In this document: piece by piece, positions 5,691 to 9,471 of the stretch | How the letters are laid out: every line of letters starts with the position of its first letter | Numbering within the stretch: position 1 is the stretch's first letter | DNA from: Actinomycetota bacterium | Lineage (GTDB): Bacteria; Actinomycetota; Actinomycetes; Actinomycetales; Microbacteriaceae | Direction: 5' to 3' | NCBI GenBank assembly: GCA_009702645.1 | Contig: WLHO01000021.1 | Span: forward strand, 1 to 9,471 | DNA length: 9,471 bases | Program-made: the position numbers and the translations under genes | The notes under the pieces: generated by a model | Database searches by the model: none | Told to the model about the DNA's origin: nothing | What the model saw: only the letters and a program-made list of their open reading frames with translations

Positions 5691-7116
5691 CTATCGCCCC
5701 CGGCACTCCTCGCCTGGCCACAATCAGCCCAGCAATTAGGGCAAATACACCCAGTCCAATTAGCCCGGCAAACAACGTGTTGGAACTCCACGGCTGCGGC
5801 TTGGTCTGCGTTGGGACTACGACACTCGCAGCCGCCTGACGCAATGGCGATGGCTGTGCCAGAATCTCATCTTCTGCACTAGCTACTGGTTCTGTGGCGG
5901 ACTCTTCTGGAACCGCAGTGATCGCCGTGAAGCCAACTACAGCTGGCTCATCCACAACCGTTTCAACTACCGCAGGAGAGTTTGGCTCCTGGGTTGGTTC
6001 TGGACCTACCACCGAAGCAATAGGCAAAGGCTCCTGGATTGGCTGTTGGGTAGGTTCCGGCTGGGAGCTAACTTGCTGCGGTTCAGATGGGGTGGGGGAA
6101 ACTGACTCCTCAGCAGGAGGAGCAGCTGACTCTTCAGCGGGTGGAGCTGCCGATTCTTCTGCAGGAGGAGCTGCCGATTCTTCCGCAGGAGGAGCAGCTG
6201 ACTCTTCAGCGGGTGGAGCTACTGATTCTTCTGCAGGAGGAGCTACAGACTCCTCAGCGGGTGGGCTTTCGACAGCCACACGATAACTGATGATGATTTG
6301 TCCCGCACCTGCTCGAATTCCTTGAGTGTGAACCACGTTGGTGACAAAAGCGGAGTCAGTGTATGAGGAACCACCGCCACCGCCACCGGCATCGGTGCAG
6401 CAAGTGTCTTCGTCAGGGCCGCCTCCGCCACCGCCGAAGTAACCGCCGCCGCCTCCACCGCCGCCGTGCACTGGGCCGGAACCTCCAGCTCCACCGACTG
6501 CCCAATCTCCGTCACCACCCGAGCTTCCTTGACCGTACGGAATACCTCCGATACCTCCTGCAACTTGCGAACCACCTGTTCCGCCAGTTCCTTGCCCGTC
6601 CTTGCCGGATGCGCCGACTAGTCCACCTCCGGCTCCACCGCCTGAACCAGCACCTGATCCCCTACCTCCGCCACCGCCAGCAACAACGATTCTGGATGAG
6701 AGTGAAAAGCCAGTTCGGATATCACTTGCTCCGCCTCCGGATCCTTCAACGCCTGCGTTTCCGCCCGATGCACCTCCGCCATTGAAACCGCCGGGGCCAA
6801 AGCTACTGGAAACACCCGCGCCACCTACCGTGATGTAAATAGTTGATGGAACGTCGACGAAGTTACCGGTGACTCGACCGCCACCGCCACCGGTCTTACC
6901 GCCCTGGGCTCCTAAAACCTCGAACCTAATATCAGAAACTCCGGAGGGAAATGTGAATGTTTCGGTCTGACCGGAATAGCCGAAAATCATTGTGCACCGA
7001 TCATCGAAGCATTCCTCGATAATCGTTGCACTTGCTGGCATTGGAGCTAAAACTCCAAAAGTTAGAGCCAGAGCAGGAAAGAGTTTTACTAATGTGTTTG
7101 GTTGCCATTTTTTCAT
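5683..7116 (-). CDS. Secreted glycine-rich surface protein with PPAEES-repeat stalk and C-terminal anchor
   Basis: The 477-residue protein has four parts. Residues 1-30 are a signal peptide (basic MKKW, hydrophobic core, cleavage after PASA). Residues about 45-280 are a glycine-rich domain opening YSGQTETFTFPSGVSDIRFEVLGAQGG and containing GGGASDIR, RIVVAGGGGG and GGGGGGGYFGGGGGG. This layout matches the Gly_rich family (PF12810 type), also seen in the ALK/LTK receptor ectodomain. Residues 285-340 are seven tandem octads PPAEESxA, leading into a Pro/Glu/Val-rich region to about 440. Residues 448-467 form a membrane span followed by ARRGVPGAIAS. Four cysteines (36, 41, 239, 240) could form disulfides. 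There is no LPxTG motif. The protein is probably anchored with the glycine-rich head outside; function unknown, possibly adhesion or envelope structure. There is no Shine-Dalgarno sequence; the start is probably leaderless. Confidence 0.85.
   Translation of the reverse strand: MKKWQPNTLVKLFPALALTFGVLAPMPASATIIEECFDDRCTMIFGYSGQTETFTFPSGVSDIRFEVLGAQGGKTGGGGGRVTGNFVDVPSTIYITVGGAGVSSSFGPGGFNGGGASGGNAGVEGSGGGASDIRTGFSLSSRIVVAGGGGGRGSGAGSGGGAGGGLVGASGKDGQGTGGTGGSQVAGGIGGIPYGQGSSGGDGDWAVGGAGGSGPVHGGGGGGGGYFGGGGGGPDEDTCCTDAGGGGGGSSYTDSAFVTNVVHTQGIRAGAGQIIISYRVAVESPPAEESVAPPAEESVAPPAEESAAPPAEESAAPPAEESAAPPAEESAAPPAEESVSPTPSEPQQVSSQPEPTQQPIQEPLPIASVVGPEPTQEPNSPAVVETVVDEPAVVGFTAITAVPEESATEPVASAEDEILAQPSPLRQAAASVVVPTQTKPQPWSSNTLFAGLIGLGVFALIAGLIVARRGVPGAIAS
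6104..6271 (-). repeat. Seven 24-bp tandem repeats encoding PPAEES(V/A)(A/S)
   Basis: On the plus strand the units begin GA(C/T)TC at 6104, 6128, 6152, 6176, 6200, 6224 and 6248, each exactly 24 bases. Read on the minus strand each encodes one octad of the stalk. Units 1-3 and 4-6 match each other in order better than adjacent units do, so a 72-base block appears to have been duplicated. Copy number could vary between strains without changing frame. Confidence 0.95.
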
Positions 7117-7150
7117 GGCGCAAATGTAAAACCCCTGACCGTTTTCGATC
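7117..7150 (-). promoter_or_regulatory. Candidate leaderless promoter of the glycine-rich gene
   Basis: On the minus strand TACATT (7128-7123, TANNNT pattern) ends exactly seven bases before the A of the ATG at 7116. That is the usual distance from a -10 box to the transcription start, so the mRNA would begin at the start codon. A weak -35, CTGATC, lies 18 bases upstream near 7152-7147. No Shine-Dalgarno sequence precedes the gene. The -10 box overlaps the T-run and outer arm of the icd terminator. Confidence 0.4.
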
Positions 7151-7162
7151 AGGGGTTTTACA
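7125..7162 (-). terminator. Strong rho-independent terminator after icd (symmetric)
   Basis: The arms TGTAAAACCCCTGA (7125-7138) and TCAGGGGTTTTACA (7149-7162) are a perfect 14-base inverted repeat. Inside are one C/A mismatch, a CG/CG pair of pairs and a TTTT loop. Read from icd on the minus strand, a GC-rich core is followed by TTTT. The A-run on the other arm makes it symmetric, so it would also stop plus-strand transcripts. It lies ten bases past the icd stop and ends eight bases before the next gene. Confidence 0.88.
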
Positions 7163-7171
7163 CAGGGTGGA

Positions 7172-8386
7172 TTACTTTAGACGCGCAGTCAGATTTTCTG
7201 CTAGCGACGCCATGAATTCTTCGGTGCTCTGGTAAGCCTGCCCGCTACCAACTAGAGCCGAGAGGTCTTTAGTCATTTTGCCGGACTCAACAGTTTTGAT
7301 AACAACATCCTCGAGAGTCTGCGCAAACTGGGCAACCTCTGGAGTTCCATCTAGCTTGGCGCGGTGCATAAGCGCACGGGTCCAGGCATAGATAGATGCA
7401 ATTGGGTTGGTAGATGTCTTTTTGCCAGCCTGGTGCTCACGGTAGTGACGGGTCACAGTTCCGTGCGCTGCTTCAGCCAAAGCGGTCTTGCCATCTGGGG
7501 TTGTTAGAACAGATGTCATCAGACCCAATGATCCAAAGCCCTGGGCTACGGTGTCGGACTGAACGTCGCCGTCGTAGTTCTTACAAGCCCAAACGTAGCC
7601 ACCCTCCCACTTCAAAGAAGCGGCAACCATGTCATCGATCAGGCGGTGTTCGTAGGTGATGCCGGCCGCCTTGAATCGGTCGGCGTACTCAGCATCAAAT
7701 ACTTCCTGGAAGGCGTCCTTGAAAGCGCCGTCGTAAGCCTTCAAAATGGTGTTCTTGGTTGATAGGTAGACCGGGTAGTTTCTGGCAAGACCGTAATTGA
7801 ACGATGCTCTTGCAAAGTCGCGGATGGATTCCATGTAGTTGTACATACCCATGGCTACTCCACCAGCTGCCGGGTAGTCAGCAATTGTCCAAGTCTGTGG
7901 CTCACCGGTTTCTGGGGTGTAGGTCATGGTGACAGTTCCCTTGCCAGGGATCTTTACGTCAGTTGCCTTGTACTGGTCTCCGTGAGCGTGACGACCAATA
8001 ACAATTGGCTTGGTCCAACCAGGAACCAAACGAGGAATGTTAGAGATGATAATCGGCTCACGGAAAACAACTCCATCAAGAATGTTTCGGATTGTTCCGT
8101 TAGGAGATTTCCACATCTTCTTTAGACCAAACTCTGTGACGCGGGCCTCATCCGGTGTGATGGTTGCACACTTAACACCAACTCCATGAGCCTTGATGGC
8201 ATTGGCAGCATCAATGGTCACCTGATCATCTGTTGCGTCTCTGTTTTGAACTGAGAGGTCGTAGTACTCAAGGTCAACATCTAGAAAAGGCAAGATAAGT
8301 GAGTCCTTGATGTTCTGCCAGATGATGCGAGTCATTTCATCGCCGTCTAGCTCTACTACCTTGCCAACAACCTTGATTTTTTCCAT
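7172..8386 (-). CDS. icd: NADP-dependent isocitrate dehydrogenase, homodimeric eukaryotic-type
   Basis: This TCA-cycle enzyme oxidatively decarboxylates isocitrate to 2-oxoglutarate and makes NADPH. The 404 residues align end to end with the eukaryotic IDH1/IDH2 type (subfamily II), not with E. coli Icd. Substrate contacts are in KSPNGTIRN (93-101) and [10 protein letters not shown] (130-139, R132). Catalytic K211 is in STKNTILK. Metal-binding aspartates are D251 in LIDDM and D274/D278 in NYDGDVQSD. The NADP-binding loop is [32 protein letters not shown] (306-337), where R313 and H314 select NADP over NAD in this subfamily. The start has a purine-rich but weak site, AGAAAGATAAG. It is probably transcribed alone, with its own terminator. 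A TAGGCT hexamer (8431-8426) is a possible -10 box, but no good -35 accompanies it. Confidence 0.96.
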   Translation of the reverse strand: MEKIKVVGKVVELDGDEMTRIIWQNIKDSLILPFLDVDLEYYDLSVQNRDATDDQVTIDAANAIKAHGVGVKCATITPDEARVTEFGLKKMWKSPNGTIRNILDGVVFREPIIISNIPRLVPGWTKPIVIGRHAHGDQYKATDVKIPGKGTVTMTYTPETGEPQTWTIADYPAAGGVAMGMYNYMESIRDFARASFNYGLARNYPVYLSTKNTILKAYDGAFKDAFQEVFDAEYADRFKAAGITYEHRLIDDMVAASLKWEGGYVWACKNYDGDVQSDTVAQGFGSLGLMTSVLTTPDGKTALAEAAHGTVTRHYREHQAGKKTSTNPIASIYAWTRALMHRAKLDGTPEVAQFAQTLEDVVIKTVESGKMTKDLSALVGSGQAYQSTEEFMASLAENLTARLK

Positions 8387-8443
8387 GTCTTATCTTTCTT
8401 TTTTTGCTTTCTAAAAACCTCGTCTAGCCTACTTGAAGAATCA

Positions 8444-8463
8444 ATGAGCCTCGAAAGACTCAT
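8444..8463 (-). terminator. Small hairpin after the ABC exporter gene, possible terminator
   Basis: In the minus-strand RNA, ATGAGTC (8463-8457) pairs with GGCTCAT (8450-8444) around a TTTCGA loop, seven pairs including one G-U. On the plus strand the same position is a C/A mismatch, so the structure favours the minus transcript. Only a weak U-containing stretch (TGATTCTTC) follows, so termination would be inefficient. It lies 11 bases past the ABC stop. Confidence 0.35.
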
Positions 8464-8474
8464 AACTTAGGCCA

Positions 8475-9471
8475 CTAAACCAGTGACTCGCGCCAAGCCT
8501 TATGCATCTTGGAGAACTTGCCGCTGCCCGATATCAGCTTGCTTGGGCTGTCGTCCTCGATAATTTGGCCCCGCTCCATAACAAGCACGCGATCGGCAAT
8601 TGAAACCGTGGAGAGTCGGTGGGCAATGATTATTGCTGTCCTTTTCGCAAGCAAACTCTTTAGTCCCTGCTGAACCAGTCGCTCGGATGGCACATCCAAT
8701 GAGCTGGTTGCTTCATCAAGAATCAGCACGGCTGGGTCTGCGATGAAGGCCCTTGCAAATGAGATCAACTGCCGCTGGCCCGAGCTAACCCGCCCACCGC
8801 GCTTATTTACATCTGTGGAGTAGCCATCCGGCAAGCTCAAAATGAAATCATGTGCGCCAACGGCGATTGCCGCCTGTTCGATTTCCTCTGCAGTGGCCTC
8901 AGGTTTTCCAAGGGCGATGTTATCCGCCACCGATCCCGAGAATAGGTAGGCCTCCTGGGTGACCATCACGATCGACTGCCGAAGATCTGTGCTTGAAACA
9001 CTCTTTAGGTCAATGCCGTCAAGTAGCACCCGACCCTTGGTTGGGTCGTAGAACCTTGAGATCAGCTTGGCAATTGTTGATTTGCCAGCACCAGTTGTTC
9101 CAACAAGAGCAACTGTCTGCCCGGCTGGAATCTTCAAGTCAAGATTGTCTAACACTGCAACATCGTTTGAGTAGTGGAACGAAACAGAATCGAAAGTTAT
9201 CTCGCCCTTGACGTTCTCTAACTTTGTAGCTGATTTGGGTTCTGGGACGGTTGGCTTTTCTTCTAGCACTCCCGAGATTTTCTCGAGGGAAGAATTTGCC
9301 GATTGGTAGGAGTTATAGAACATAGCCAGGTTTTCCATTGGATCAAAGAATCTCTTGGCATAGATAATTGCCGCAGTTAAGACTCCGACTCCAATCTCAC
9401 CGGCAAGAACTCGAGTGCCTCCAAAAAGCAAAATGGTTGCGACCGTGAGGTTTCCAATCAGCAATAATCCC
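8475..9471 (-). CDS. ABC exporter, fused membrane/ATPase type, C-terminal part (partial at window edge)
   Basis: The reading frame is open to the window edge at 9471, so the N-terminus lies outside. The TTG near 9464 sits within a membrane helix and is not a start. Visible are the end of the transmembrane domain (…[17 protein letters not shown] and the [22 protein letters not shown] helix) and a complete nucleotide-binding domain. That domain has Walker [10 protein letters not shown], the Q-loop [11 protein letters not shown], signature VSSGQRQ in place of LSGGQRQ, Walker [14 protein letters not shown] with its catalytic glutamate, and the H-loop IIAHRLSTV. It belongs to the MsbA/MDR-like exporters. 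A VSxGQ signature with intact glutamate and histidine is common in actinobacterial heterodimer partners, so a partner half-transporter may lie just upstream. Substrate is unknown. Confidence 0.92.
   Translation of the reverse strand, partial: GLLLIGNLTVATILLFGGTRVLAGEIGVGVLTAAIIYAKRFFDPMENLAMFYNSYQSANSSLEKISGVLEEKPTVPEPKSATKLENVKGEITFDSVSFHYSNDVAVLDNLDLKIPAGQTVALVGTTGAGKSTIAKLISRFYDPTKGRVLLDGIDLKSVSSTDLRQSIVMVTQEAYLFSGSVADNIALGKPEATAEEIEQAAIAVGAHDFILSLPDGYSTDVNKRGGRVSSGQRQLISFARAFIADPAVLILDEATSSLDVPSERLVQQGLKSLLAKRTAIIIAHRLSTVSIADRVLVMERGQIIEDDSPSKLISGSGKFSKMHKAWRESLV

Noticed and set aside
6104..6271. CRISPR-like array
   Set aside because: The 24-base units are directly adjacent with no spacers and encode a protein stalk.
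5894..6286. Plus-strand frame with SSAGGAAD repeats
   Set aside because: It is the antisense image of the PPAEES repeat array; the minus-strand gene has a signal peptide, a known domain type and a membrane anchor.
6243..6575. Minus-strand alternate frame of 110 codons, and another at 6618-6824
   Set aside because: Alternate frames inside the glycine-rich gene; long only because GC-rich glycine codons lack stops.
6363..6838. Plus-strand proline-rich and His/Arg-rich frames
   Set aside because: They are opposite-strand readings of glycine codons (GGN read as NCC) in the glycine-rich domain; no start signals or domains.
8391..8415. T-rich run as a terminator for a plus-strand gene
   Set aside because: No plus-strand gene precedes it and there is no hairpin; it is the A-rich leader and ribosome binding region of icd on the minus strand.
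9440..9464. Gene start of the right-hand ABC transporter at the TTG near 9464
   Set aside because: The frame stays open to the window edge and the TTG falls inside a transmembrane helix, so the gene is cut by the window, not complete.
1..9471. Over- or under-representation of CTAG
   Set aside because: A by-eye count gives roughly forty sites, about what a sequence of half G+C would have; it only looks dense in kynU.

Overview
The window reads as ordinary chromosome of a small-genome actinobacterium with G+C near one half. The best guess is a freshwater Microbacteriaceae lineage of the Rhodoluna/Aquiluna type. This rests on the actinobacterial form of the GlyA lysine loop, a eukaryotic-type NADP isocitrate dehydrogenase, a ZTP riboswitch ahead of glyA, TANNNT promoter hexamers set close to start codons, and very tight packing with genes overlapping tail to tail. 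The taxonomy is inference; no rRNA or marker gene is present.

Layout. Positions 1-117 hold the last 38 codons of an ABC exporter. Kynureninase (kynU, 152-1474) and tryptophan 2,3-dioxygenase (kynA, 1475-2308) follow on the same strand with no gap: two steps of tryptophan breakdown via kynurenine to anthranilate plus alanine. No formamidase for the intermediate step is in the window. Next, on the minus strand, is a folate one-carbon operon, glyA (4460-3174) then folD (3170-2298, TTG start). Its leader (about 4570-4461) contains a clear ZTP (pfl) riboswitch. Diverging from glyA are a 41-residue single-span membrane protein (4691-4816) and purU (4830-5690), which hydrolyses 10-formyl-THF. One short intergenic region therefore separates genes that load folate with one-carbon units from the gene that releases them as formate.

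The remainder is on the minus strand. Positions 7116-5683 encode a secreted, C-terminally anchored glycine-rich protein with a (PPAEESxA)7 stalk. Positions 8386-7172 encode icd. Positions 8475-9471 hold the C-terminal part of a second ABC exporter that runs off the window.

The most interesting non-coding signals are these: the ZTP riboswitch and a possible start-codon-masking pairing that uses its conserved GGGG; the strong hairpin after icd, inside which the -10 element of the glycine-rich gene appears to lie, giving a leaderless start; a second possible leaderless start at kynU; two inverted repeats in the glyA/purU divergent region; and a 72-bp higher-order structure inside the 24-bp repeat array. 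I found no CRISPR array, tRNA, rRNA, insertion sequence, phage gene or recognisable defence system. Apart from the edges, no stretch longer than about 230 bases is without a gene.
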